Source: Rhodomicrobium vannielii ATCC 17100 (GTDB taxonomy: Bacteria > Pseudomonadota > Alphaproteobacteria > Rhizobiales > Rhodomicrobiaceae). Taken from it: a stretch of 64,000 bases of DNA. Shown in pieces: positions 53,637-62,538 of this stretch (positions within the stretch are counted from its first letter, which is position 1; each line of letters starts with the position of its first letter). A program made the translations under genes and the position numbers. The stretch is taken from the NCBI RefSeq assembly GCF_000166055.1, contig NC_014664.1, forward strand, positions 3,007,501 through 3,071,500, given 5' to 3'. The notes under the pieces are model-generated. The model was not told the origin of the DNA and ran no database searches. It was given only the letters and a program-made list of their open reading frames with translations.

Positions 53637-53910
53637 GCCTCGCGGCGAGTAGCGGGTGGGCAAGCGGAGACCGGCTTCGCGGGGAACAGTCTGCAGGAAG
53701 CGAAGCGGCCGAAGATGGGCGGGAGCCGGTTCGAAGCGCGCTGAGGGCAGAGCCCTGAGCCTCGATCCCTGATCGAAAAGTCATCATGCAATCTGTTTGA
53801 CGGCCTTCGACATTTGGCGGCGCTCCGCAAACCGCACTAAGATCAACATGCCGGCTCAAAAAGGGACGCCCACCGATTTGGACCGCGCGCGCCAGACAGG
53901 AACAGCAGCC

Positions 53911-54360
53911 ATGTCCTCCCTGAAATTCGTCTTCTTCAATTTCCAGGGCCGCATCGATCGGCGCACATGGTGGATGGCCTTTGTGCTTATTCATTTGGGG
54001 ATCGCGAGCTTCAACTTCGTGCTGTCGAAGTTCATGGGCGATGACGCGCCCTTCCTCGACGGCACCTGGCCAAATCTCGTCCGCCTCCTCGGCGACCGGT
54101 CCGGGTGGATCACCGCGGTCGTCTTCCTCGTTCCGCAAATCGCGATCAACACGAAGCGCTTCCACGATCGCGGGATGTCCGGATGGTGGTGGCTTGTTTT
54201 CCTGATCCCCTTTCTTGTGGCGACCGCCATCTCGATTTCACCGCTCGGCGGCGAGAATTACCCGTCGCCGCTTGCGGGTTGGGCGCAGTTGATCTGCGGC
54301 TTGACGGCCATGTGGACGTTCATCACCCTCGGATTCCTGCCGTCGAAACACGCGAAATGA
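53911..54360 (+). CDS. DUF805-family membrane protein
   Basis: 149 residues from the ATG at 53911 with AGGA upstream; the frame is open earlier. The FQGRIDRRTWWMAFVLIHLGI opening, the INTKRFHDRGMSGWWWLVFLIPF signature and a final hydrophobic helix pair define DUF805, an inner-membrane family of unknown function often found near phage or stress genes. Confidence 0.85.
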   Translation: MSSLKFVFFNFQGRIDRRTWWMAFVLIHLGIASFNFVLSKFMGDDAPFLDGTWPNLVRLLGDRSGWITAVVFLVPQIAINTKRFHDRGMSGWWWLVFLIPFLVATAISISPLGGENYPSPLAGWAQLICGLTAMWTFITLGFLPSKHAK

Positions 54361-54734
54361 GTTGCCGCTTGCATCCGATGACCGGATCACGCTGATAGCG
54401 GCCGTACGGGCGATGCCTCCTTCGGGCCATTTGCGGTCATTCCGGTCATCCTATGAGTTCGCGTTCCGTTCGCGGCTCCTATACAAATGCGCACCTTGAT
54501 CTGTGGTAAGCGATGCCCGTCATAGGGCCGCGGCATATGCTGACAAAGGGAAATCCACGACCAACAACCACGCCGCGTACCGCCTGATCGCGAAACCGTG
54601 GCCTGGTGTCGCGCGAGCCGCGTGCGCTCGGTCGCAGCCCATCCTTCTCCTCGACTTCGACGCAAATTCGCCTCATCGGCCCTGCTGTTTATGATAAAGA
54701 CGTAAGTATTTTTTTTAACGACGGTGATTGAGCG
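54361..54734. other. Gene-free stretch before the SLOG-like gene
   Basis: 374 bases with no supported gene. The last 60 bases are AT-rich (AAAGACGTAAGTATTTTTTTTAACG) and should contain the promoter of the gene at 54735. Confidence 0.5.
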
Positions 54735-56498
54735 ATGCTGGATTTGCAGACGGAAGCCGCGCTGAAGAGCGCGAGCGATGCGGCGGGGTTCTCGGGTTGG
54801 GAAGGCCGCATTCCCATCGTGCTTGGCGGCATCGGCCACCGCGAGTTGGGTGATCTGGAGCGCATCGCCGGCCTTGTCCGCAAAGAGTGTGCTGCTCTGA
54901 AAGAGCGCTATCCGCACTCGCCTTTCGTCATCCTCTCGCCGCTGGCCGAGGGTGCGGATCGGCTCATCGCGCGCGTCGTTATGGATGAACTCGGAGCGAA
55001 CCTCATCGCCGTGCTGCCCATGCCGCCGGAGGACTACAAGAACGATTTCCCGAGCGAGGCGTCCAAGGCAGAATTTGACGACCTTCTGGCAAAAGCCCTC
55101 TGCGTGAAGCTCGCGCTGACGCCTGACGATCCGGCATGGAAGCAGCCCGGCCCCAAGCGCGACGAGCAATATGCCCGTGCGGGTGCGATCATCGCGGACC
55201 ATGCGCAAGTCTTGTTTGCCATCTGGAACCGCCTGCCCGCCAAGGGCGTTGGCGGCACCGCCGACCAGGTCAAGTGGTTCGACCGCGGCTTCGCTCCCGC
55301 CGCCTATTCGTTATACAACGGGCAGATTTCGCCGCTCGATCCGCCGGAGCCCGGCCTTCGTATCGGCATCGATCCAGTGTCCTTCGATGTCGAACTCGTC
55401 GAGAATCCTCTAAGCGGATCGACGGATGCAAACCCGAAAAGAAGCAACATCCGGGCGATCATGCATCGCACCGAACGCTACAATTGCGACGTCGTGAGCC
55501 ATCGCGCCGCCATCGCTGCAAGCAAGCCCATCGCGGTATTAAGCAAAGGCGCAGTCGCCGAGAGCAGGCTCGCCGACAGCGTCTTCCAGGCCGCCGACGG
55601 AATGTCGGCGCATTTCGCGACAATCGCGCGTTTCAGTGACAAGGTTGTATATGCGCTCGCGATTGTCGCCATCGTTTCCTTCAATTTTATGAATGTGAGC
55701 GCCTATGCTGTGTGGCTCTATCTCGGCGTCACGCTCCTGATGTTGGCCCTGTATTTGCGGATCAGATGGCGCTCTATCGACAATCGGTTCCTCGAATACA
55801 GATCACTTGCGGAGGCTTTGCGCGTCTTCTGCTTCTGGCGCCACGCGGGCGTCAAGCGCTCCGTCTGGCTCTCTTTTCTCTCACGGCAAGCGGGCATCGT
55901 GCATTGGCTCAGGCATGCGACAAGAACCGTGGAGTTCTGCCAGGACAGCGTTGCCACCGCGCACACGGTTACGCAGCAGAACTTGGCCGACGTGAAAAAG
56001 CATTGGGTGCAGGATCAGGTGGATTGGTTCGCGACAAGAATTCCGCAGCACGAAGGTCGAAGAATGGGGCTCAGAACCCTGTGGCGCACAGCCATCGGTC
56101 TTTCTTTCGTGCTTTCGTTTGCCCTGTTACTGATGACGTTCACTCCGGCTGCGCTCTTCTTCGGCTCTTCCGCCGAGGCAGACGTAAGCTTGTGGAAGAA
56201 ACTCGTGGAGCCGGAACCCTACGGCAATCTCTGGCAAGCGGTGTTGAGCTTCCTTGCCGCAGGCGGCTTGGCTGCGCGCGGATTTAGCCAGCGCCGGGGG
56301 GATGCCGAACTCGCCAAACAGTACGCGTCGCAACAACAGATCTTCAAGACGGCAAACGATATGCTGGACAAAGTCGGCCAGCCCGACGCCGAATGGAAGC
56401 CGGAAGAGATCCTCAGAACGCTGGGCAAGGAAGCGTTGGAAGAGCAGGCGGAATTTGTCTGGCTCAGACACGCGCGCCCCTTCGAGATGCCTCAATAG
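54735..56498 (+). CDS. SLOG-like nucleotide-sensor domain fused to a four-helix membrane module
   Basis: 587 residues. The N-terminal part has a Rossmann-like pattern close to the SLOG superfamily (PIVLGGIGHRELGD at residues about 26-39, then FVILSPLAEGADRLIARVVMDELGANLIAVLPMP, and RDEQYARAGAIIADHAQVLFAIWN). The C-terminal part holds two transmembrane pairs (VVYALAIVAIVSFNFM, VWLYLGVTLLMLALYL; AIGLSFVLSFALLLMTF, LWQAVLSFLAAGGLAARGF) with long helical cytoplasmic stretches, reminiscent of SLATT-type effectors. Known SLOG-SLATT pairs are predicted defence systems: a nucleotide signal triggers membrane disruption. The assignment is by pattern. A small gene follows in the same direction. Confidence 0.65.
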   Translation: MLDLQTEAALKSASDAAGFSGWEGRIPIVLGGIGHRELGDLERIAGLVRKECAALKERYPHSPFVILSPLAEGADRLIARVVMDELGANLIAVLPMPPEDYKNDFPSEASKAEFDDLLAKALCVKLALTPDDPAWKQPGPKRDEQYARAGAIIADHAQVLFAIWNRLPAKGVGGTADQVKWFDRGFAPAAYSLYNGQISPLDPPEPGLRIGIDPVSFDVELVENPLSGSTDANPKRSNIRAIMHRTERYNCDVVSHRAAIAASKPIAVLSKGAVAESRLADSVFQAADGMSAHFATIARFSDKVVYALAIVAIVSFNFMNVSAYAVWLYLGVTLLMLALYLRIRWRSIDNRFLEYRSLAEALRVFCFWRHAGVKRSVWLSFLSRQAGIVHWLRHATRTVEFCQDSVATAHTVTQQNLADVKKHWVQDQVDWFATRIPQHEGRRMGLRTLWRTAIGLSFVLSFALLLMTFTPAALFFGSSAEADVSLWKKLVEPEPYGNLWQAVLSFLAAGGLAARGFSQRRGDAELAKQYASQQQIFKTANDMLDKVGQPDAEWKPEEILRTLGKEALEEQAEFVWLRHARPFEMPQ

Positions 56499-56536
56499 CT
56501 GCGCAAAGGCGCGGCTACTTGCGCTGGAGTACCCTG

Positions 56537-57025
56537 ATGCCATCGGATGACCGCCTCTTTGTAGACCGGCTCTCGCCGCGAATCGCGGCGGCACTCGACG
56601 GGCAGGGCCGTCGCTACAGGAAGGCGGCGGAGGTTCGAGCGGAGCGCGTTTCCTCGCCGAGATCGATAAACACCATCCTCTCGAACGGCGCAGTGGAAAC
56701 AAAAAACCGCGCCGAGCCGGGCGACTACATAGTGACGGCGGAAACCGGTGAGCGTTGGGTCGTCAAGCCCGACACTTTCGTCAAACGCTATTCTCTGAAA
56801 CCCGGCCGGAAGAACGTCTACCTCGCGCGCGGCGAGGTGGTCGCGGTTCCTAACCCGTTCGGACGACCGATCGAGATCCTCGCGTCGTGGGGAGATAAGC
56901 AGGTGGGGGCTACCGATTGCATGATCGTCGATGTCTTCTACCCGGCAACCGGCACACGCGAAGGGCAGCCTTATCTGATCGCACATGCCGAATTCGGGAA
57001 GACTTATCGATCTGTGAAACGGTGA
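56537..57025 (+). CDS. Small partner of the SLOG-like membrane protein
   Basis: 162 residues from ATG 56537; the open frame reaches back into the previous gene. The central motif NRAEPGDYIVTAETGERWVVKPDTFVKRYS and the following strand-rich end (YLIAHAEFGKTYRSVK) form a compact beta domain of a recurring PGDYxVT type that I cannot name. It is 38 bases after the SLOG-like gene, so a two-gene unit is likely. Confidence 0.6.
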   Translation: MPSDDRLFVDRLSPRIAAALDGQGRRYRKAAEVRAERVSSPRSINTILSNGAVETKNRAEPGDYIVTAETGERWVVKPDTFVKRYSLKPGRKNVYLARGEVVAVPNPFGRPIEILASWGDKQVGATDCMIVDVFYPATGTREGQPYLIAHAEFGKTYRSVKR

Positions 57026-57218
57026 GGATGCCGCTAGCAGTGTTTCGTGGGCTTCTACCTGAAAACGAGCATGTCCGTGGTCATGGAACATAGATGAACA
57101 TCACTGCCATGCTCGATCGAGGCACGTCTCCTACTGGAGGTCTTGTCGAAGTGATATTGGTAGTCGTCAATCGTGCTCGCGGTTGTATTGCATCACGATC
57201 TCTGCACTCGGGCTAAGA

Positions 57219-58235
57219 TGTTTAATCCCAGATTTTGATGGTGCATTATTCTCCCTCGGCTGGAAGGATGCGCTATGGGACAAATTCTTCATGGGAGCGC
57301 CACAACGACTGAGGCGGTCCGTCGAGCGATACAGCATAGTCAAGAGAGCTTGAGGGCCCTGGCCAAGCGCTACGGCATCAACACGAAGACGGTCTCGAAA
57401 TGGAAGAAGCGCTCATCCGTCGCCGATGTGCCGACTGGACCGAAAGAGCCGAAATCCACGGTTCTGTCGGTCGAGGAAGAGGCGATAATCGTCGCCTTCC
57501 GCAAGCATACGCTCTTGCCGCTCGACGATTGCCTCTATGCGCTACAGGCGACGATACCGCATCTGACTCGCTCGTCGCTGCATCGCTGTCTTCAACGCCA
57601 CGGTATTTCTCGGCTGCCGGACGTCGAAGGCGACAAGCCCGCCAAGAAGAAGTTCAAGTCCTATCCGATCGGCTATTTTCATGTCGACATAGCCGAAGTG
57701 CAGACGGCCGAAGGCAAGCTCTATCTCTACGTCGCCATTGACCGCACGAGCAAATTCGCCTTCGTGCAACTCGTCAAAAAGACCGGCAGGACGTCCGCTT
57801 CAGCCTTCCTCGTCGCCCTGATAGAGGCAGTTCCCTACAAGATTCACACGGTGCTCACCGACAACGGCATCCAGTTCACGTTTCCGCCGCGTTATGCCGA
57901 TGGACCAACGGCCAGATACATGACGCACATGTTTGACATGCGATGCAGCGAGAACGGCATTGAGCACCGCCTCACCAAGGTCAAGCATCCCTGGACAAAC
58001 GGCCAGGTCGAGCGAATGAACCGGACGATCAAGGAGGCGACGGTCAAACGCTATCACTACGACCGTCACGAGCAGCTCGAAACCCATCTATCGGACTTCA
58101 TCAACGCCTATAACTTTGCTCGCCGACTAAAGACCCTCAAAGGCCTCACGCCTTATGAGTTCATCTGTAAATGCTGGACGAATGAGCCGGAAAGATTCAA
58201 AATCGATCCAATCCATCAAATGCCGGGACTAAACA
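57219..58235 (+). mobile_element. IS481-family insertion sequence, copy 2
   Basis: 1,017 bp, the same length and orientation as copy 1. Ends TGTTTAATCC and GGGACTAAACA are imperfect 23-bp inverted repeats with 19 matches. The flanks carry GCTAAG on the left (57212-57217, with one extra A before the end) and TCTAAG on the right, so the target duplication is imperfect. It lies between the SLOG-like pair and the DGR template repeat. Confidence 0.9.
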
Positions 58236-58240
58236 TCTAA
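57275..58240 (+). CDS. IS481-family transposase, copy 2
   Basis: 321 residues, differing from copy 1 at about three positions. Helix-turn-helix and complete DDE core (FHVDIAEVQ, VLTDNGIQF, GQVERMNR) are intact, so it is probably active. The last codons ATC TAA again extend past the terminal repeat into the flanking target sequence. Confidence 0.95.
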   Translation: MGQILHGSATTTEAVRRAIQHSQESLRALAKRYGINTKTVSKWKKRSSVADVPTGPKEPKSTVLSVEEEAIIVAFRKHTLLPLDDCLYALQATIPHLTRSSLHRCLQRHGISRLPDVEGDKPAKKKFKSYPIGYFHVDIAEVQTAEGKLYLYVAIDRTSKFAFVQLVKKTGRTSASAFLVALIEAVPYKIHTVLTDNGIQFTFPPRYADGPTARYMTHMFDMRCSENGIEHRLTKVKHPWTNGQVERMNRTIKEATVKRYHYDRHEQLETHLSDFINAYNFARRLKTLKGLTPYEFICKCWTNEPERFKIDPIHQMPGLNI

Positions 58241-58525
58241 GGGGAAGTGCGGGGTTTGCCAATTTGGCGGGACCATCACGGCCGCTTGCGTCATACCGAG
58301 GCGGAAGAACCAAAGCGGAAGCTCGGGGCGGCGACATGCGCAACGTGAAAAAGCCAGCCGCGCCGGTCGAAGCCCGTGCGTCTTCCAAGACCGGCGCGGC
58401 TGTGGCTGGAACATTTCCCAGCCCTATCATCATGAACGGCCCTGAACGCTTAATCGGGGGCGGCGGTAAAGCGTTCCCCATCGTGCACGCCCGGCGCGAC
58501 CGTGATCGCACCGGCTCTGGCGACG

Positions 58526-58651
58526 AAGCGTGCTGGCAAGCCGAAACCCGTTGTTGTTGTTCCGGTTGTCGGTTGTGTTCCTGTTGCGGTAGGCCGCGCG
58601 GAGGTTCTGTGGATTGTTGTTCCAGGAGCCGCCGCGAAGAACGCGAAGAGA
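58526..58651 (-). repeat. DGR template repeat (TR)
   Basis: A non-coding 126-bp segment read on the minus strand. It matches VR1 (58841-58966) and VR2 (62636-62761) without gaps. Read in the VR frame it is rich in AAC codons (TGG AAC AAC AAT ... CGG AAC AAC AAC AAC GGG), which adenine mutagenesis can turn into many residues without stops. The constant 3' part is GGGTTTCGGCTTGCCAGCACG. Every difference from either VR lies at a TR adenine, except one C (58532 on the plus strand G) that is A in both VRs. Confidence 0.97.
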
Positions 58652-58759
58652 AACGGGCCGGTCAGGGAGCGTGATGTCACATCAAGGCTCGATGAAAATT
58701 ATCGCCGATTCCCTCTATGCGCGGAGGACGAAAAAATGTGACGCACAAAAAATTTGCCG

Positions 58760-58774
58760 CCCGCCTTCGGCGGG
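58760..58774 (-). terminator. Hairpin and T-run after the TIR-FGE target gene
   Basis: On the minus strand CCCGCC-GAA-GGCGGG is followed within four bases by AAATTTTTTG. It lies 57 bases after the target stop and between VR1 and TR. It may end the target transcript or serve as the VR-distal hairpin known to help DGR retrohoming. Confidence 0.65.
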
Positions 58775-58831
58775 ACGCCCAGGCCGAGTGTTCGACAACC
58801 GCAAGTGCATAGGGGGTAAAGTTGTAAAGAT

Positions 58832-60238
58832 TCAAGAAGTAAGCGTTCTGGCAAGCCGAAACCCGTTGAGGTTGTACCGGTTGTCGGTAGTGATCCTGTT
58901 GCGGTAGGCCGCGCGGAGGTACTGTGGAATGCCGATCCAGGAGCCGCCGCGAAGAACGCGAAGAGATGCGTCTCCGCCCGGCCAGATTGAGCCGTCCTCA
59001 GGTGCGCCACGGTAATTCCCATGCCCGTTGTCGGCGCACCATTCCCAAACGTTTCCGTGAACCTGATAAAGCCCCCAGGGGTTGGCCTCAAAACTCTCCA
59101 CCGGCAGGGTGCGTTTGCGATACTCCCCTTTCTTGCCGGACCCGTAGGTGTAATTGCCGTCATAATTCGCCTGCGCGGTGGATATGTCCGCGCCCCACCA
59201 GAACGGCGTCGCTGTCCCGGCGCGGCAGACATACTCCCATTCGGCTTCGGACAGCAGGCGGTAGGGTTTGCCGGTCGTCTTTGAAAGCCATGCGCAGTAA
59301 GCCGTGGCGTCGTCCCAATTCACGCCCACGACAGGATGGCGCGCCGTTTGCTGAAAGCCGGGATTGCGAAAATTGCGGCCCTTGCGCGTCTCCCACTTTT
59401 CGTTCTCAAACGTAAACATCTCGTCGGGCATGGCATGGCCCGTCGCCTCGACGAAGGCGGTGAATTCGCCGAGAGTGACGGCAAACCGCCCGGCCGCGAA
59501 CGGAGCCTTGATCGCGACGGAATGCTGAGGCCCTTCCCGGCCATCGTCCGGCCTTCCAACCTCGTCCGGCGGCGAACCCATGACGAACTGTCCGGCGGGC
59601 ACAACCACCATCTCCGGCGCAAGCGGGTGATCCTTGAACCATTCGGTGCGTCCGGCGCCCGGCAAGAACCGCCCGTTGGGAGCGCCGTGAACGTTGAGGG
59701 CGCCGACTTTAATGCGCCCGTCCTCGGCATCGCGCGGAGCCGGCGCGGAAGTATCCGGGCCGGCGAATTTGTGGCCGCGCATCAATTGAATCGATCTCAC
59801 CACACCATCGATCAGGGCTTTGGCGTCGGCCTCGAAACTCACCCGCTGCAACCTTGTGGCTTGGAGCGCGAGCAAGGGACGGATCGAGGCAGGCAATTGG
59901 GAGGCAAGAGGCACAGGCGCGTCGCCCAGAAAGACCGGCGCCACCGGGATCTTGCGTGCGAGCGCGCTCTCAATCTCCGTAAGGACGTAATCGGGCTGTC
60001 CGCTTGCCGCCCGCAACTCAAACTCGGTCACCCAAGAGCGGCCGATGAGAACCAGCATGAGATCGCAGGCCGCCACTTGGCTGTCGAGCCACGCCGCCCA
60101 CTGATAGCCGAGCGGGATGTTGCCGTCGATGTCCATGAAGACATCGCCCCTTGGAAACTGCGCGGTGAGCCGCTCATAGAGACGGTCGGCCCAAGCCTCC
60201 GCGTCAGAGCGCCGGTAATTGAGAAAAATTTTGGCCAT
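58832..60238 (-). CDS. DGR target 1: TIR domain fused to FGE/SUMF1-type variable domain
   Basis: 468 residues. TIR domain at about 1-150: KIFLNYRRSDAEAWADRLYERLT, VFMDIDGNIPLG, ACDLMLVLIGRSWV and DYVLTEIESALARKIPVAPVFLG, with a Glu at the NADase position. After a linker, the formylglycine-generating-enzyme-like C-type-lectin fold spans about 215-468 ([70 protein letters not shown]). VR1 covers about residues 425-466. The FGE domain is a known DGR display scaffold, not an enzyme here. Binding through it presumably controls the TIR signal. Confidence 0.95.
   Translation of the reverse strand: MAKIFLNYRRSDAEAWADRLYERLTAQFPRGDVFMDIDGNIPLGYQWAAWLDSQVAACDLMLVLIGRSWVTEFELRAASGQPDYVLTEIESALARKIPVAPVFLGDAPVPLASQLPASIRPLLALQATRLQRVSFEADAKALIDGVVRSIQLMRGHKFAGPDTSAPAPRDAEDGRIKVGALNVHGAPNGRFLPGAGRTEWFKDHPLAPEMVVVPAGQFVMGSPPDEVGRPDDGREGPQHSVAIKAPFAAGRFAVTLGEFTAFVEATGHAMPDEMFTFENEKWETRKGRNFRNPGFQQTARHPVVGVNWDDATAYCAWLSKTTGKPYRLLSEAEWEYVCRAGTATPFWWGADISTAQANYDGNYTYGSGKKGEYRKRTLPVESFEANPWGLYQVHGNVWEWCADNGHGNYRGAPEDGSIWPGGDASLRVLRGGSWIGIPQYLRAAYRNRITTDNRYNLNGFRLARTLTS
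58841..58966 (-). repeat. DGR variable repeat VR1
   Basis: 126 bp at the 3' end of target 1. It has ten differences from TR in the variable zone, all at TR adenines, giving W-I-G-I-P-Q-Y-L where TR would encode W-N-N-N-P-Q-N-L, and changes such as N to I, Y and L further on. The 3' flank reads GCCAGAACG against GCCAGCACG in TR, as expected for IMH versus IMH*. Confidence 0.97.
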
Positions 60239-60324
60239 GAAAAATTTCGCGCCGCCGAATTTGAGACCAATAAGCCTATCATTCTATAAATCGCATTCGC
60301 TGCCGCGAGCAACTTGTTACCGCG

Positions 60325-61422
60325 CTAAAGGCCCGGGATGACTTCAAACCAGCCGCCTTCGAACAGCGCCTGACGCAGCCGGAAGCTGTCGGCGTGGCTC
60401 GCATGCGCGATCCAGGATTTGACCCGCGCCTCCACTTCGCCTTGCGTGACCGTGCCCGCGCGCCATCGATCTCTGAGACCGCGTAGCCGGTTGCGGAACC
60501 GGGCGACATTGCCGTCCAGCAGTTTCCTTCGGCCACGGCCGCCCTTGGCGGTTCGCCGCGGACCTGGGTGCAGTTCAAAGCCCAAAAACGGCGAAGGCTC
60601 GGCTACCGGCAGGATCAGCGTTTTGCGGGGATGCAGCTTCAAGCGCCGCCCCTCCAGGCAGCGCTCGATCTTCTCCCGCCAGGTTGCCAGTATGCCGGGA
60701 TCGTCGTGAAACAGCGCAAAATCGTCCACGTATCTCACGTAGGGCGCGCCCAGCTTTTCGATGACCCAGTGGTCGAAGCGGTTGAGATAAAGGTTCGCAA
60801 AGAACTGGCTGGTCAGATTGCCGATCGGCAGCCCGCGCCGCCGCGTGTAGGGCGTGAAAAGATCGTCGCCCGGAAAATGCAGTTCGACCGGCTCTTGGCT
60901 GTTGGAGCAATCGACAATGAGGTCCATAAGCCAAAGCGTGCGCTCGCAAGCGATCTTGCGGCGGAACTCGGCTTTGAGAATTTCATGATCGATGGCGGGG
61001 AAATAGCGAAAGATATCGGCGCGCAAGACATAGGAATGGTTATCGCGGTAGCGCTCATAAAGCCGGATGGCTTTGTGGGTCCCTTTGCCGGTGCGGTTTG
61101 CGAAGGTGTGGTCCGTGAAGCCCGCCTCGAACAACGGGCAGACAACGGCGCAAAGCGCGTGATGGACGACACGGTCGCGAAACGGGGCGGCGGAAATGAG
61201 CCTCTCTTTTGGATCCTTGACGAGGATTTCGACGTATCGCCCAGGACGGTAAGACCCGTCCCGCAATTCTCTCTCAAGCCTCAAAATTTCGCGTTCGAGA
61301 TTTGCCATGAACGCCGCCGCGCCCGGCTTCTTGCGCTTGCCGTTGATGGCTGTCCGGGCTGCCGCGCGGAGCGCCTTGAAACTCGCGATGCGCTCAAAAA
61401 GACCTTCATGCCGTTTCGGCAT
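60325..61422 (-). CDS. DGR reverse transcriptase
   Basis: 365 residues. Domain landmarks: FRDRVVHHALCAVVCPLFEAGF (81-102), YVLRADIFRYFPAIDH with the first catalytic Asp (131-146), GLPIGNLTSQFFANLYLN (197-214), whose IGxxxSQ in place of QGxxxSP is the DGR hallmark, YVRYVDDFALF with the catalytic Asp pair (228-238), and PFLGFELHP (278-286). The C-terminal part is basic. It copies TR RNA with adenine misincorporation and, with Avd, delivers it to the VRs. It lies 86 bases upstream of target 1 on the same strand. Confidence 0.96.
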   Translation of the reverse strand: MPKRHEGLFERIASFKALRAAARTAINGKRKKPGAAAFMANLEREILRLERELRDGSYRPGRYVEILVKDPKERLISAAPFRDRVVHHALCAVVCPLFEAGFTDHTFANRTGKGTHKAIRLYERYRDNHSYVLRADIFRYFPAIDHEILKAEFRRKIACERTLWLMDLIVDCSNSQEPVELHFPGDDLFTPYTRRRGLPIGNLTSQFFANLYLNRFDHWVIEKLGAPYVRYVDDFALFHDDPGILATWREKIERCLEGRRLKLHPRKTLILPVAEPSPFLGFELHPGPRRTAKGGRGRRKLLDGNVARFRNRLRGLRDRWRAGTVTQGEVEARVKSWIAHASHADSFRLRQALFEGGWFEVIPGL

Positions 61423-61466
61423 GGGGACGTCTCAGGCGCATCGCCGAACGCAGCGAACGGCGCCCG

Positions 61467-61775
61467 TCACGCAGCGGCCGTCAGCGGCTTGGCGCGCTCG
61501 ACCCGCTCCCGTTCATGCGGATCGTGCATCGCGTCCCACAGATCGCAGCGCCGCTGCACATTCAGCCAGAACTCGGGGCTGTTGCCGAACACGCGGGCCA
61601 AAATGAGCGCGGTGGGAGCGGTGACGGCGCGGCGCCCATTGCAGAGTTCGTTCACATGCTTGCGTGGAACGCCCATGGCCTCAGCCAGCGCGCTTTGCGT
61701 CAACCCCAAGGGCTCCATGAACTCCTGGGTTAGGATTTCGCCGGGGCTCGCCGGCTTGCGCTTGGTGATCAACAT
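61467..61775 (-). CDS. higA: HigA-type antitoxin
   Basis: 102 residues from the ATG at 61775, preceded by GAGG; a further Met at 61787 overlaps the toxin stop. KPASPGEILTQEFMEPLGLTQSALAEAMGVPRKHVNELCNGRRAVTAPTALILARVFGNSPEFWLNVQ is a textbook HigA/VapI helix-turn-helix protein. It lies between the toxin and the reverse transcriptase. Confidence 0.92.
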   Translation of the reverse strand: MLITKRKPASPGEILTQEFMEPLGLTQSALAEAMGVPRKHVNELCNGRRAVTAPTALILARVFGNSPEFWLNVQRRCDLWDAMHDPHERERVERAKPLTAAA

Positions 61776-61783
61776 CGCATGCC

Positions 61784-62080
61784 TCACTGATAAATGTGGC
61801 CGTCCAGATAAACCCCTGTTGCTTCACCCCGGCCGCCATCCCATTGAAAGATAAGCCGCCATTGCTTGTTGACGCGGATGGAATGGAAGCCTTCAAGATT
61901 GCCGCGCAGCTTTTCGAAGTGGTTGCTGGGCGGAACCCTCAAATCTCGGTCCGCCGTCGCGTCGTCGAGCATCTGTAGTTTGCGAAACAGGCGGCTTTCG
62001 AGATCGGGCGGGATTTTCTTCGACCGGACGTCATCGACGAAGAAATCGCGCAACCAATCGTCCCGGAAGCTTACAATCAC
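61784..62080 (-). CDS. higB: HigB/RelE-type toxin
   Basis: 98 residues. FRDDWLRDFFVDDVRSKKIPPDLESRLFRKLQMLDDATADRDLRVPPSNHFEKLRGNLEGFHSIRVNKQWRLIFQWDG, given by its key positions (helical N-terminus, L-x-P-P-S-N-x-x-E-x-L-x-G, Y/H-S-I-R-V-N-x-x-W-R-L-x-F), is the HigB mRNA-interferase family. Toxin-first order is normal for higBA. The pair interrupts the DGR gene run. Confidence 0.93.
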   Translation of the reverse strand: MIVSFRDDWLRDFFVDDVRSKKIPPDLESRLFRKLQMLDDATADRDLRVPPSNHFEKLRGNLEGFHSIRVNKQWRLIFQWDGGRGEATGVYLDGHIYQ

Positions 62081-62143
62081 GCGCCCGCTCCTGCGTGAGG
62101 CAATGTACCACCCAACGGGTCACGGAGCAACCTCAAATTCACG

Positions 62144-62509
62144 TCAGGCTGCCTGGCGAGGGGCTGCGCCGGCTTTTGCCCAGCCGCCGACCAGCCGGCC
62201 GATTTCATCGATAGCGCGAACCGCGTGCTCATAGCGCCCAAGATCGAGATAGCGCAGCTCGCATGCCATGCGAATGAAGATGCGCAACTTTTCAAGGCCA
62301 AGGTTGGCGCGGTCGAGATGGGCGCGGCGGTCGCGCGTGTAGGTGGCCTCGATTAAAGCCTCAAGCACATCGAGCGCCGTACCCTGAATACGGTCGCCGA
62401 GCAGAAACTTTTGCGCACGCGGAAATTTCTCTACAGTAGGAACCAGCCAGAGCAGGAACTTTTGATGGGCTTCAAGAGCCGGGCCTGTGCGTCGCGCGTT
62501 CTCTTTCAT
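62144..62509 (-). CDS. avd: DGR accessory variability determinant (Avd)
   Basis: 121 residues from ATG 62509. It is a four-helix-bundle protein with the Avd pattern: LEAHQKFLLWLVPTVEKFPRAQKFLLGDRIQGTALDVLEALIEATYT, then ANLGLEKLRIFIRMACELRYLDLGRYEHAVRAIDEIGRLVGGW. Avd forms a barrel that binds the reverse transcriptase and TR RNA and is needed for retrohoming. It lies between target 2 and higB. Confidence 0.93.
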   Translation of the reverse strand: MKENARRTGPALEAHQKFLLWLVPTVEKFPRAQKFLLGDRIQGTALDVLEALIEATYTRDRRAHLDRANLGLEKLRIFIRMACELRYLDLGRYEHAVRAIDEIGRLVGGWAKAGAAPRQAA

Positions 62510-62538
62510 GCCCGAAGAATGCCTCGATTCCGTAGCGA

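Noticed and set aside
54387-55208. Minus-strand frame over the start of the SLOG-like gene
   Set aside because: It runs antisense to a protein with clear domain pattern and has no family resemblance.
58969-58978. CGTCTCCGCC resembling the att core, as a possible right end of the ICE
   Set aside because: Only ten bases match, the flanks do not, and it lies inside the TIR-FGE coding sequence next to VR1.
60325-61422. Reverse transcriptase of a group II intron, retron or Abi system
   Set aside because: IGNLTSQ in place of QGxxxSP, an adjacent Avd and the TR/VR pairs identify a DGR; no intron RNA or maturase domain is seen.
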